Shown in pieces: positions 45,439 through 54,869 of a stretch of DNA of 64,000 bases. The notes under the pieces are model-generated. The model worked only from the letters and a program-made list of their open reading frames with translations. It searched no databases and was not told the DNA's origin. This DNA is from Methylobacterium aquaticum (GTDB lineage Bacteria; Pseudomonadota; Alphaproteobacteria; Rhizobiales; Beijerinckiaceae). The stretch spans positions 486,001 to 550,000 of the forward strand of contig NZ_CP043627.1 in the NCBI RefSeq assembly GCF_016804325.1, written 5' to 3'. Made by a program: the position numbers and the translations under genes. Within the stretch, counting starts at the first letter, position 1. Each line of letters opens with the position of its first letter.

Positions 45439-48146
45439 TTAAGCCGTGTGCTCGCGCACCGGGCCTGTGGATGCCGGGGCATCCTGCCCGAGCGCGGCCG
45501 TCGCGGGAAGACCCTCTCGCGCGTCATCCGCCGGGACCGGGCCGCCCTCGGCCCGCACCACGGTGTTGCGCTCGGCCCGCAGCATCAGGTCGAAGGGGGC
45601 GTCCGGATCCGGCCGGCACTCGTCCGGCAGGCAGACCACGAGGCCGCGCCCGGCCCGGGCCGCCCGCAGCCGCGCGATCCCCGCCATGATCTCGGGCGCG
45701 CCGCGATCGTCGAGGGCGAGGCCGACCACCAGGATGTCGGGCCGGCGCACCAGGCAGCGGGCGAGGTCGATCGCCAGGCGCTCCGACGGCGTGAAGCCGT
45801 CGCGGCCCGACAGCCCGCTCTCGCCCGCCCGCGGATCGACCTGGCTGGCGAGGCCGAAGCGGTAGACCGTCCGTTCCAGGCCGCGCTCGCGCAACACCGC
45901 CTGCATCAGGGTCCGCACCCGCGCGCCGGCCCCGGCCTCGGCCCCGGCGATCCGGCCGAACAGCAGGTTCTCCTCCAGGCTCGCCGCGGCGGTGACCTTG
46001 CCCGGATCGTAGAATTCCACCGAGCCCTGGAGCGAGGCCGGCAGCAGGGCCGCGAAGGTGCGCCGGGCCGCGACGAGGCGCGCCTCCATCGCCTCGTCGA
46101 TCAGGCCGAAGCGGTGCCGGGTCTCGCTGTAGCGCAGGCACAGGCCGATCAGCCGGGCGCGGTCGCGCTGGCCGGCGGGGCCGCGGCGCCAGCCCGACGC
46201 CTCGGGCTGGCGTGCCACCAGGTCCTCGAAGAAGCCACGCTCCCGGGCCGGGAAGAGCGAGAACGCGTCGAAGAGCGGGTGGTCGTCGGGCAGGTCGGAG
46301 AAGATCTCGACGGTGGCCCGGGCGATGGCCAACCCCATCTCGGTCATCGGCCGGGTCAGGCCTTCCGCCTCCAGCACCGCCCGGGTGAAGGGATGGCCGG
46401 CGAGCCGCGCCTCCGAGAAGGCCGAGCCGACCGGCGCCCCGAACAGGATGTTCTCGCCCACCGTCGCCTGGCGGTTGTAGCGGGCGGGGTCGAACGGCTC
46501 GATCAGGTGGGCGGCCTGGTCCGCCACCAGCGCGGCGCGCAAGGCATCCCGGGTCTCGACGATCGCCGCGGCGGTAGCGGGGTCGAGCCGGCGCGGCAGC
46601 ACGCTGGCGAGCCCGCGGCCATAGACCAGCCGGTCGAGCCCGGTGACCGCCAGGGCCTCGACCAGCCGCTCCTCCAGTTCGCCGGCATTCGGCGCGTTCG
46701 CCTCCGGGCTCGATCCGTCGGCGAAGGCGGGGTCGCCGTAGAGCAGGTTCTGCAGCAGCGTGCCGGCCATCAGCACCGGCTCGGCCCCGACATAGGCGAT
46801 GCGCCGCGCCCGCTCCGCCGGATCGACCGAGCGCAGGTCGGTGCCGGCATAGGACACCGCCCCGGCGGTGGGTTCGAGCTGGCCGGCGATCAGGGCCGCC
46901 AGCACGCGGCCGCCGCTGCCGCGGTCGCCCAGGATCGCCACGTGGCCCGGCATCGGCACGGCGAGGTCGAGGCCGATCAGCCGCTCGCCCGAGGCCGGAT
47001 CGTAGGCCGCGACGCGCGACAGCACGATCGGACCGGCATCCGGCAGCGCCTCGGATTGGCTGCGCAGGCGGCGCGGCGCCCGGGCGCGGGCCTCGAGCGC
47101 GGCGGTGGCGCGGGCGATCTCCCGGAAGGCCGGCAGGGCGGCGCGCCGCCGCCGGTTCTGGCGCAGGAAGGCCGCCGCCGCGCTCGAGGCCACGGCGAGC
47201 GCGCCGAGCACCGCCGAGAGGCCGCCGGCGCTCACCGGGGCGGCGGGGGTGGGGCCCTGCCAGAGCGCGGCGGCGAGCACGATGGTCGGCACCAGAACGG
47301 TGAGCGCCAGGGCCGGGGCGCGGGCGCGGGACAATTCGTCCTCGGTCTCGGTCAGGGCCCGGCGGGCCCGCTCGGCGACATGGCCGAGGCGGGCATGCTC
47401 GAAGGCGGTCGTGCCGTGGGCCCTGACCGCCGGCAGGCGCCGCACCAGGTCGGTCAGGCCGCGCTCCAGGGCGGCGCCTTCCAGCCGGCGCTGGTCGTCC
47501 CGGCGCTCGGTGCGGGTGATGAGGAGCTGGCGCGCGAGCGCCGCCGCCACGAGGCTGATGCCCGCCACCGCGACGAGGCGCGGCGCCACGGCGGCGGCGA
47601 CGGCCAGCGTCACCAGCACGGCGCCCGCCGCGAGCGCCGGGACCAGGATTCCGACGGCGAGCAGCCCGTCGGCGGCGCGGATCGCCGCCCCGACCTGGCC
47701 GGCGAGCGCCCGTGCATCGTCGCGGGAGGCCGGTCCCGAGCGCAGGATCGCGTCCTCGGCCAGTTCCCGCAGGCGGCGCACCGCCTCGGCTTGCGCGCTC
47801 ACGCAGAGCCGCGCCACCCCCAGCCGAGGAGGGCGAGGCTGAACGCCACGCCGATCAGGCAGCCCAGCGCCCACAGGGTCAGGGCGCTCTCCGGCAGCGG
47901 CCAGCCGCGCACCAGCACCAGACCGTGGCCGCCGAACCGCTCCGGCAGCGGCACGACGAGGTGGAGGAAGTGGATCGGCCCCCGCCCCGGCTCGGCGAGC
48001 GCCAGCAGCTCGTCGACGAGGTCGCGCAGCGCGAGCAGCCCGAGCCCGACCAGCGGCCCTCCGAGACCGAGGGCGACCGCGATGGCGGCGGCGTGCCGGC
48101 GCTTGGCGCTGTGCCAGGCGAAGACGATCGGATCGCGGTCCATCAT
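45439..48146 (-). CDS. Degenerate ABC-transporter-like membrane protein, frameshifted
   Basis: The N-terminus (MMDRDPIVFAWHSAKRRHAA, ATG 48146 or 48143) carries two membrane helices and loses the frame near residue 109 at the run 47817-47821; one more G on the coding strand joins LALLGWG to VARLCVSAQAEAVRRL. The total is about 902 residues. Further helices follow, then a nucleotide-binding domain that keeps its outline but not its catalytic residues: Walker A is GDRGSGGR (no lysine), Walker B ends ILVVGLALDD (Asp and Glu gone), the signature is LSGRDG and the H-loop histidine is absent. Three Q-loop-like segments occur (LLQNLLYGD, VGENILFGA, LEENLLFGR) around a ~300-residue insertion. ATP hydrolysis is unlikely; a regulatory or structural role is inferred. 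Confidence 0.78.
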
Positions 48147-48543
48147 CGGAACGGGCGACGGGAGCGGGGGGAGGAGATGCCCGAGATGGGAGCGCCAGTG
48201 GCCGGCGCCGGTCCGGTGCGCGGGGGCGGGCCCTCGGGCCGTCTCGCGGTGGTGACCATGAGCCTCCTCGATGTTGCGCGAGGTATGGGCCGCGCGGGCC
48301 GGAGCGGTCAAGCCGGGCGGGCGGACGGTCCCGCCCCGGCCGTCATCCGTCCCGAGACCGCCTTCGTCCAGCACAGGGGTGCGCAACGGCACCCGGCCTT
48401 CCCATGCTCGGGATTATTGTTCGAGATCTGAGAGGGTGCGTGGTCGCACATCGCGAAAATTCTGTTTCGATCATCGTCGTCTTCATCGCCGGACGACAGA
48501 TCATCTGTTTCGGCAAGACATTGTTGCGAGAGAGGACGACGCG
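48147..48543. other. 397-bp divergent intergenic region
   Basis: Lies between the ABC-like gene (minus) and the small secreted protein (plus). Nothing coding is supported. An AT-richer patch at about 48410-48530 is the likely promoter region for the plus-strand gene. No clear operator was seen. Confidence 0.4.
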
Positions 48544-48792
48544 ATGAAGACGATCACGATCGGCACCATCCTGGCCGCCATCGCCCTGCCGGGCGCCGCA
48601 TGGGCCGAAGGCGGCGAGGGCAGCCGCCAGGCCGCCGGCGGCGGGTTCATGAGCAGCTACGTCGCCAGCCCCTACCACGATCCCCGCTCGCCGCTGTCGC
48701 AGCGGGCCGGCACCGGCCAGATCCAGGGCCAGCCGATGGTCGCCGAGCGCGGCAACGGCGTCGAGCGGGGCCGCTGGGCGGTGGGGCGGTAG
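48544..48792 (+). CDS. Small secreted protein, unknown function
   Basis: 82 residues from ATG 48544. Signal peptide MKTITIGTILAAIALPGAAW, cut after AWA. The mature chain of about 60 residues is Gly/Ser/Gln-rich (GGGFMSSYVASPYHDPRSPL) and ends RGNGVERGRWAVGR; no cysteine. No family is recognised. GAGAGGACGACGCG precedes the start. It lies 81 bp upstream of the carbonic anhydrase on the same strand, but the functional link is unclear. Confidence 0.65.
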   Translation: MKTITIGTILAAIALPGAAWAEGGEGSRQAAGGGFMSSYVASPYHDPRSPLSQRAGTGQIQGQPMVAERGNGVERGRWAVGR

Positions 48793-48873
48793 CCGGCCGC
48801 CGCCACGAAGCCCCGTCTCCCACGCTCTTTCCTGATTCTCGCCTGATTCTCGCGCTCGATCGAAGGACCCACC

Positions 48874-49577
48874 GTGGACAACAGCATCATCCAAGGCATC
48901 TCCACCTTCCGCGGCAGCGTCTTCCCCGGCCAGCAGCGGATGTACGAGCGCCTCGTGCGCGACGGGCAGCAGCCCAAGGCCTTGATCATCGCCTGCGCCG
49001 ATTCCCGGGTCGCTCCCGAGCACATCACCCAGGCCGGCCCCGGCGAGCTGTTCGTCTGCCGCAACGCCGGCAACATCGTGCCGCCCTTCGCGGAGATGAA
49101 CGGCGGCGTCTCCTCGGCGATCGAGTACGCGGTGGTGGCGCTCGGCGTGCGCGACATCGTGGTCTGCGGCCACTCGGATTGCGGCGCGATGAAGGGGCTG
49201 ATGCAGCCCGGCGCCCTCAAGGACATGCCGAACGTCGCCGCCTGGCTGCGCCACAGCCACGCCGCCGACCGGATCGTCTGCGAGGCCTATCCGCACGACA
49301 TCGACCCCGGTGACCGCCTGCGTGCGCTCGCCCTCGAGAACGTGGTGGTGCAGCTCGCCCACCTGCGCACCCACCCGAGCGTGGCATCTGCGCTCGCCAG
49401 GGGGCGGCTCTCCCTGCACGGCTGGTTCTTCGAGATCGAGACCGGCCGGCTCCACGCCTATGACGGGAGCCGCTTCGTGGCGCTCACCGACGACACCCCC
49501 TGCCGGTGGCCGAGGTCTCGACGCCCCGGCGCGCGGCGGCCGACCTCGCCGGTCCGATGCGGGTCGCGGCGGAATAA
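48874..49577 (+). CDS. Beta-class carbonic anhydrase, apparent frameshift at the C-terminus
   Basis: Starts MDNSIIQGISTFRGSVFPGQ (GTG at 48874). Zinc ligands of the beta class are present: Cys and Asp in ACADSRV, and His and Cys in CGHSDCGAMKG, so it should interconvert CO2 and bicarbonate in the cytosol. After LTDDTP the frame as given goes on through an Arg-rich tail and the neighbouring repeat to 49704. Adding one C to the run 49496-49500 instead gives LPVAEVSTPRRAAADLAGPM ending in a TAA at 49575-49577. That end is the natural length (about 234 residues) and I take it as the real one. The dispersed element begins exactly at the stop codon. Confidence 0.92.
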
Positions 49578-49702
49578 TACCAACGGTCGTTGGAAACGAC
49601 CTTTGGTTCCGTTCTCGAATTGTCGTCAAGCCTTTGGCTTGGCACAGGAAAATTCGAGATGGCTCGATGGCCCGATGCGTCAGCATCTTGGGCCATTGAT
49701 AT
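49577..49702. repeat. Dispersed ~125-bp MITE/REP-like element, copy 2
   Basis: Left end ATACCAACGG (49577-49586), right end CCATTGATAT (49693-49702); one base of the right repeat differs from copy 1. Internal stems: CCAACG-GT-CGTTGG, CAAGCC-TTT-GGCTTG, and GATGC-GTCA-GCATC flanked by GGCCC/GGGCC. It directly abuts the carbonic anhydrase stop codon. Confidence 0.78.
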
Positions 49703-49740
49703 AACCTGCCGAGGCAAGCCCGTTCCTCCCGGCTCCGTGC

Positions 49741-49759
49741 GGGCGGAACGGGTCCGCCC
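49741..49759. terminator. Hairpin between convergent genes
   Basis: GGGCGGA-ACGGG-TCCGCCC (7-bp GC-rich stem) 10 bp beyond the end of the chemotaxis receptor (minus) and downstream of the carbonic anhydrase (plus). It has no T-run, so it is a possible but unproven terminator. Confidence 0.35.
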
Positions 49760-49768
49760 GAGGGCGGC

Positions 49769-51736
49769 TCAGCCCGCCCGCACCCGCGCGAGGAAGTCGC
49801 CGACCTGGATCGTCAGGCGCTCGGATTGACGCGACAGTTCGGAGGCCGCGCTCAGGACCTGGCCGGCCGCCACCCCCGTCTCCTCGGCGGCCCCGGCCAT
49901 CCCCGAGAGGTTGCCCGTCACCTCGTCGTTGTCCCGCGCCGCCTGGCTGACGTTCCGGACGATGTCCTGGGTGGCGGCGCCCTGCTCCTCGACGGCGGCG
50001 GCGATCGCGCTGGCGACGACGTCGATCTCGCGGATGCGCCCGGTGATGCCGCCGATGGACGTGACCGCCTGGTTCGTCGTGGCCTGGATCACCGCGATCT
50101 GGCTGGAGATGTCGCGCGTCGCCCGGGCGGTCTGCTCCGCCAGCACCTTCACCTCCGCGGCCACGACGGCGAACCCCTTGCCGGCCGTGCCGGCGCGGGC
50201 GGCCTCGATCGTCGCGTTGAGGGCGAGCAGGTTCGTCTGGTTGGCGATGTCGGAGATCAGCCCGACCACGTCGCCGATCCGCGACGCCGCGGCGCGCAGC
50301 TCCTGGACCAGCGCGCCGGTCTCGTCGGCCTCCTGCACGCTGCGGCGCGCCAAGTCCGCCGAGCCGGCGACCTGCCGGCTGATCTCCAGGATCGAGGCGT
50401 TGAGCTCCTCGGCCGCCGCCGCGACCGTGCCGACGTTGGACGCCGCGTTCCCGGCGGCGCAGGCCACCTGCGTCGACTGGCGCGCCGCGTCCGCCGCGGT
50501 CGTGGCCATCGCCTGCGCCGTGGCCTGCAACTGCGCCGACGACGAGGACACCACGCCGACGATTCCGCCGACGGCCTGCTCGAAGCCGTCGGCCAAGCTC
50601 GCCATGGTGCGCGACCGCTCCGCCGCCGCCGTCTCCTCGGCGAGGCGCTCGATCTCGGCCTGTTCGAGGGCCTTGCGCGAGACCATCGTCTTGATGGCCT
50701 GCACCGCCCGGGCGACGGCGCCGATCTCGTCGCCGCGCCCCGCCTCCTCGATGACCGTGTCGTCGTCGCCCCGGGCCATGCGCTCCAGGACCTGCACGAG
50801 GCGCTTCATCGGACGCGCGACCGTCATGGTCATCATCCGGCCGACCGACACCGCCATCAGCAGCAGGGCGAGGAGGGTGGTGACGCCCAGGATCTGCGAC
50901 AGGGACCGGACCGGCGCCAGCGCGTCAGCCTTGTCGATGGACAGGGCGACGTACCAGTCGAGGCCGGCCGGCAGGTCGGGGATGCGGGTGAACAGCGTCA
51001 GCGTCGGCCGGCCGTCCTCGACCGCATCGACCAGTCCTCCGCCGTTGCGGGGATCGCCCCCGGGCAGCAGATCGGCGAGGGGCTTGTTGATCAGCGCCGC
51101 GTTGGGGTGGATCAGGATCTTGCCGGCGCCGGACACCAGGTAGGCGTAGGTCTTGCCCTCCTGGTCGACCGTCTTGAGCATCGCGACGACCTCCTTGAGG
51201 TCGAAGGCGCTGCCGATCGCGCCGACCGGCTTGCCCGCCTGGTCCAGGATCGGGTTCGAGGCCGTGATCGCCAGGGCCGGCGGGGCCTTCATCGCGTAGG
51301 GCTCGGTCAGGGTCGGACCGTTGGCCGCGAGGGCGGCCTTGTACCACGGCCGCTGCCGGGGATCGTAATCGGCGGGGAGATCCTGCTTGGGCACGCCGAC
51401 GAAGGACCCGTCCTGCCGTCCTAAGGTGCTCAGGAGGAACGAGGCCCTGACGACCGGGGCGTCCATCACGCTGCGCGGATCCACGCCCGGCCCGGCGGAC
51501 GAAATCTGCTGCGCGACCAATGTCGCGAGGTTCAGCCGACCGGATATCCAGTTGCCGACGCTCCGGGCCGCGCTCGATCCGAGCGCCCTCGTCCCGTCGG
51601 CGACGGATTTGTCGATGACGACTTCCTGATAGCGATGAATGTATAATGATGACCCGATAAATGCGAGGCACGACATGGCGATGACCAGGATCGTTGCCCG
51701 CGCCGAGATGCCGATCTTTAAATTTTGCATCGTCAT
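49769..51736 (-). CDS. Methyl-accepting chemotaxis protein with double-Cache (dCache_1) sensor
   Basis: 655 residues from ATG 51736 (another in-frame ATG at 51730). Membrane helices lie at about 11-30 and 285-305. The periplasmic dCache_1 sensor contains the ligand-pocket motif [20 protein letters not shown], the segment that in related receptors contacts amino acids or amines, and ends with [22 protein letters not shown] is followed by a signalling domain with [20 protein letters not shown]. The signalling half closely resembles the receptor at 20091-21770. Its upstream region, shared with a divergent MFS gene, is AT-rich. Confidence 0.95.
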   Translation of the reverse strand: MTMQNLKIGISARATILVIAMSCLAFIGSSLYIHRYQEVVIDKSVADGTRALGSSAARSVGNWISGRLNLATLVAQQISSAGPGVDPRSVMDAPVVRASFLLSTLGRQDGSFVGVPKQDLPADYDPRQRPWYKAALAANGPTLTEPYAMKAPPALAITASNPILDQAGKPVGAIGSAFDLKEVVAMLKTVDQEGKTYAYLVSGAGKILIHPNAALINKPLADLLPGGDPRNGGGLVDAVEDGRPTLTLFTRIPDLPAGLDWYVALSIDKADALAPVRSLSQILGVTTLLALLLMAVSVGRMMTMTVARPMKRLVQVLERMARGDDDTVIEEAGRGDEIGAVARAVQAIKTMVSRKALEQAEIERLAEETAAAERSRTMASLADGFEQAVGGIVGVVSSSSAQLQATAQAMATTAADAARQSTQVACAAGNAASNVGTVAAAAEELNASILEISRQVAGSADLARRSVQEADETGALVQELRAAASRIGDVVGLISDIANQTNLLALNATIEAARAGTAGKGFAVVAAEVKVLAEQTARATRDISSQIAVIQATTNQAVTSIGGITGRIREIDVVASAIAAAVEEQGAATQDIVRNVSQAARDNDEVTGNLSGMAGAAEETGVAAGQVLSAASELSRQSERLTIQVGDFLARVRAG

Positions 51737-51775
51737 GATCGTGCTCGTCCGCCGTCCTTGCTGGGTATGAGGCAA

Positions 51776-52095
51776 AGCTTAATGTCTACGGCGCAGTAAA
51801 AAATAGAGATTAAAATCCTATTACCTAGTGTCGTGTTACCTGTTAAACGCTTTATCCGGCATGATGAAAAGATGTGATTCTTGCCCAAGACGGCATCATT
51901 CGGGAAAAACCGGCATACTCCCTTGGGGAAGCACGGAGCCGGATGTCCTGGCGAGAGGAGGTCGACCGGCGGACCGAGGCCGGACGACGAATGCGGTCGG
52001 GCGACGCGACGGGCGGCCCCGCAGGCAGATCCGCGCATCCCTGCGTCGCGCGCGGGCGAGCCCTCGCCGATTCGCGCTTCCTCGGAGGAAGCCCG
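51776..52095. other. 320-bp divergent promoter region
   Basis: Separates the chemotaxis receptor (minus) from the MFS gene (plus). The stretch 51776-51870 is AT-rich (gcagtaaaaaatagagatta) and should hold the receptor promoter. The second half is GC-rich and unmarked. No operator was recognised. Confidence 0.45.
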
Positions 52096-53529
52096 GTGCT
52101 AGATACCGGCCCCATGCGCCAGGCACGGATCGTCCCCCTCGTCGTCGCGACGGCCCTGTTCATGGAGAACACGGATTCGACCGTGCTCGCCACGTCGCTG
52201 CCGGCGATCGCCGCCGACATGGGCGAGGACCCGATCGCCCTGAAGCTGGCGCTCACCGCCTACCTGGTCAGCCTGGCGATCTTCATCCCGATCAGCGGCT
52301 GGGCCGCCGACCGCTACGGCGCCCGCACGGTCTTCCGCTGGGCGCTCGCCGTGTTCATGGCCGGCTCGCTCGCCTGCGCGGCCTCGAACTCGCTCGGCTG
52401 GTTCGTCGCCGCCCGCTTCCTCCAGGGCATGGGCGGGGCGATGATGGTGCCGGTAGGGCGCCTCGTGCTCCTGCGCAGCGTGCCGAAGGGCGAGCTGGTC
52501 CAGGCGCTCGCCACCCTGACCATCCCGGCGCTGGTCGGCCCGGTGATCGGCCCGCCGCTCGGCGGCTTCATCACCACGGCGCTGCACTGGCGCTGGATCT
52601 TCTTCATCAACCTGCCGATCGGGCTCGCCGGCATCCTGCTCGCCACCCGGTACTTCCAGGACATCAAGGAGGAGGCGCGCCCGCCCCTCGACCTCGTCGG
52701 CTTCGTCCTCTCGGGCACCGGGCTCGCGAGCCTGATGCTGGGGCTCGCCTCCAGCGGGCGCCACCTCCTGCCGGAAGTCGTGTCCTGGGCCTGCACCGGC
52801 GCCGGCATCGTGCTGTGCGGGCTCTATCTCGCCCATAGCCGCCGGGTCGAGCATCCGGTGATCCGCCTCGATCTCCTGCGCTACCCGACCTTCCGGGCGG
52901 CGGTCGTCGGCGGCAGCCTGTTTCGCATCGGCACCGGGGCGATCCCGTTCCTGCTGCCCCTGATGCTGCAGCTCGGCTTCGGGCTCGATCCGCTGCATTC
53001 GGGCCTCATCACCTTCGCGGCCGCCGCCGGCGCGCTGTTCATGAAGACCATCGCCGCCCGCATCCTGCGCGCCTTCGGCTTCCGGGCGGTGCTGACCCTC
53101 AACGCGCTGGTCGCGGCGGCCCTGCTCGCGGTCAACGGCCTGTTTACTGCCAGCACGCCGCACGCCCTCATCGTCGCGGTGCTGCTGATCGGCGGCTGCT
53201 TCCGCTCGCTGCAATTCACCGCCGTCAACGCCATCGCCTATGCCGACGTCGATCCGCGCGACATGAGCGCGGCGACGAGCCTCGCCAGCGTCGCCCAGCA
53301 GCTGTCCTTGAGCATCGGGGTCGCCTTCGGGGCCTTCGCGCTCCAGTCGGCCGCCGAGTGGCACGGCCGCACCGAGATCCGGGCGGAGGATTTCTGGCCC
53401 GCCTTCCTGGCGGTGTCGGTCCTCTCCGGCCTGTCGACCCTGTCGTTCCGGCGCCTTGCCCCGGAGGCCGGCGCCGAGGTCTCGGGTCACCGCATCGTGC
53501 AGGCGAAGCCCGCGGCCGATGCGACGTGA
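52096..53529 (+). CDS. MFS transporter, DHA2 (EmrB/QacA-like) drug efflux family
   Basis: 477 residues from GTG 52096, which has GGAGGAA five bases upstream; ATG 52114 is the alternative. About 14 membrane helices are predicted. Family marks are ENTDSTVLATSLPAIAADMG in helix 1, GWAADRYGARTVFRWALAVF after helix 2 (the MFS motif A), and helix 5 LTIPALVGPVIGPPLGGFIT (motif C of drug antiporters). Such proteins expel drugs or other amphipathic compounds with protons. No adaptor or regulator gene is beside it; the neighbouring receptor is divergent. Confidence 0.92.
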   Translation: MLDTGPMRQARIVPLVVATALFMENTDSTVLATSLPAIAADMGEDPIALKLALTAYLVSLAIFIPISGWAADRYGARTVFRWALAVFMAGSLACAASNSLGWFVAARFLQGMGGAMMVPVGRLVLLRSVPKGELVQALATLTIPALVGPVIGPPLGGFITTALHWRWIFFINLPIGLAGILLATRYFQDIKEEARPPLDLVGFVLSGTGLASLMLGLASSGRHLLPEVVSWACTGAGIVLCGLYLAHSRRVEHPVIRLDLLRYPTFRAAVVGGSLFRIGTGAIPFLLPLMLQLGFGLDPLHSGLITFAAAAGALFMKTIAARILRAFGFRAVLTLNALVAAALLAVNGLFTASTPHALIVAVLLIGGCFRSLQFTAVNAIAYADVDPRDMSAATSLASVAQQLSLSIGVAFGAFALQSAAEWHGRTEIRAEDFWPAFLAVSVLSGLSTLSFRRLAPEAGAEVSGHRIVQAKPAADAT

Positions 53530-53675
53530 CTTGCCTGAAGGAATCTTAAAGCCGCGCTTCAGCCGGCATTCAGCGTGACGGTGCGATAACCGAAACATCG
53601 AGCACCGACGAACCACGGTTCCGGTTCGGGGTGCCCGCGAAGTCTTGCTTCCCTCTCAACTCATGGGGATTTGCC

Positions 53676-54005
53676 ATGAAGCGCATCGCATCCGTCTGCG
53701 TGGCCGCGGCGACCGTGGCGAGCGTGACCCTGGCCGGTGCCGCCCCGGCCGAGGCGCGCTGGCGGGCGGGACCGGCCTTCGCCCTCGGCGCGGTCGGCGG
53801 CCTCGCCCTCGGCAGCGCCATCGCCGCCGGGTCGCGCCCGGCCTACGGCTACGCCCCCGGCCCGGCCTACGGCTACACGCCGGTCTATGGCGGGCCCGCC
53901 TACGGCTACGCCCCGGCCTATGGCCCGGATTGCTACACCGTCCGCCGCCGGATGGTCGACGAGTTCGGCGACGTCTATATCCGCCGCGTGCGCGTCTGCG
54001 ACTGA
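53676..54005 (+). CDS. Small secreted Gly/Tyr-rich protein
   Basis: 109 residues from ATG 53676. Signal peptide (MKRIASVCVAAATVASVTLA, cut near APAEA), then a glycine-rich hydrophobic stretch (FALGAVGGLALGSAIAAG) that resembles the small Gly-zipper-like surface proteins of Rhizobiales, and a repeat of PAYGYAP units. The end YTVRRRMVDEFGDVYIRRVR with two cysteines is shared with a common group of such proteins. Function is unknown. Imperfect 18-19 bp tandem DNA units at 53991-54046 cover its stop codon. Confidence 0.75.
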   Translation: MKRIASVCVAAATVASVTLAGAAPAEARWRAGPAFALGAVGGLALGSAIAAGSRPAYGYAPGPAYGYTPVYGGPAYGYAPAYGPDCYTVRRRMVDEFGDVYIRRVRVCD

Positions 54006-54046
54006 TCCTCGCGTCTGCGACTGATCTCGCGTCCGCGACCAGACCT
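53991..54046. repeat. Imperfect 18-19 bp tandem repeat across a stop codon
   Basis: Three units, CGCGTCTGCGACTGATCCT, CGCGTCTGCGACTGATCT and CGCGTCCGCGACCAGACCT, follow each other. The first encodes the last residues and stop of the Gly/Tyr-rich protein; the others duplicate that end, stop codon included. Confidence 0.7.
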
Positions 54047-54057
54047 CGGGAGCCGGG

Positions 54058-54687
54058 ATGACCGCGAGCCTCCTCGTCCGTCACATCCCGGCCTTCCCGC
54101 ATTCCGCCCTCGCGGACCTCTCCTCCGCGCCGCCCTGGGCACTCACGGCGCAGGCGGGCGACATCGTCCGCCGCCTCCTCGACCGTTCGACCCGGGACTT
54201 CTGCGTCACCGACGAGGTGGCCGTGCATCGCAGCGCCCGGATCGAGCCCGGCGCGGTGCTCAAGGGCCCGCTCGTCGTCGGGCCGCGCTGCTTCATCGGC
54301 CACGGCGCCACCCTGCGGGGCGGCGCCTGGCTGGAGGAGGCCTGCACGATCGGGCCGGGAGCGGAGCTGAAGGCGTCGTTCCTGTTCGCCGGGACGGCGC
54401 TCGCCCACTTCAACTTCGTCGGCGAGAGCGTGATCGGCCGGGGCGTCAACCTCGAGGCCGGCGCCGTCATCGCCAACCACCGCAACGAATGGCCCGGCGC
54501 CACGGTGGCGTTCCGGCACGACGGCCTCACGGTCGATACCGGTTGTCCGAAGTTCGGCGCCCTCGTCGGGGACGGGGCGCGGCTCGGGGCCAATGCGGTG
54601 GTGGCGCCGGGCGCCATCCTCGCCCCCGGCACGGTGGTGCCGCGCCTCGGGCTCGTCGATCACGGTCTTGCACCGCACCTCCGGTGA
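54058..54687 (+). CDS. Left-handed beta-helix (hexapeptide repeat) protein
   Basis: 209 residues from ATG 54058 (GGGAG upstream). From about residue 55 the sequence consists of hexapeptide turns: VHRSARIEPGAVLKGPLVVG, GHGATLRGGAWLEEACTIGP, SVIGRGVNLEAGAVIANHRN and GDGARLGANAVVAPGAILAP. The layout resembles the acyltransferase domain of GlmU/sugar-nucleotide transferases, but the nucleotidyl-transfer domain is missing. Its substrate is unknown. It may be cotranscribed with the preceding small secreted protein (gap 52 bp), although the link is not obvious. Confidence 0.8.
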   Translation: MTASLLVRHIPAFPHSALADLSSAPPWALTAQAGDIVRRLLDRSTRDFCVTDEVAVHRSARIEPGAVLKGPLVVGPRCFIGHGATLRGGAWLEEACTIGPGAELKASFLFAGTALAHFNFVGESVIGRGVNLEAGAVIANHRNEWPGATVAFRHDGLTVDTGCPKFGALVGDGARLGANAVVAPGAILAPGTVVPRLGLVDHGLAPHLR

Positions 54688-54869
54688 ATGCGTGAACCGG
54701 CATCGGCTCGCCGATGCCCCGCAAACGGCCCAGTCCGGGCCGGGCCGCGACCCCGGTCCCGGCGAGGCGGCGGGCGGATGCCGCCGTTCGCGCCGGATCC
54801 TCCTCCCATGCGGGAGCGGGGATGTCCCTGCGCCTCGCCCTTCCCGGGACGCCCTGCGCAGAAGGGGGA

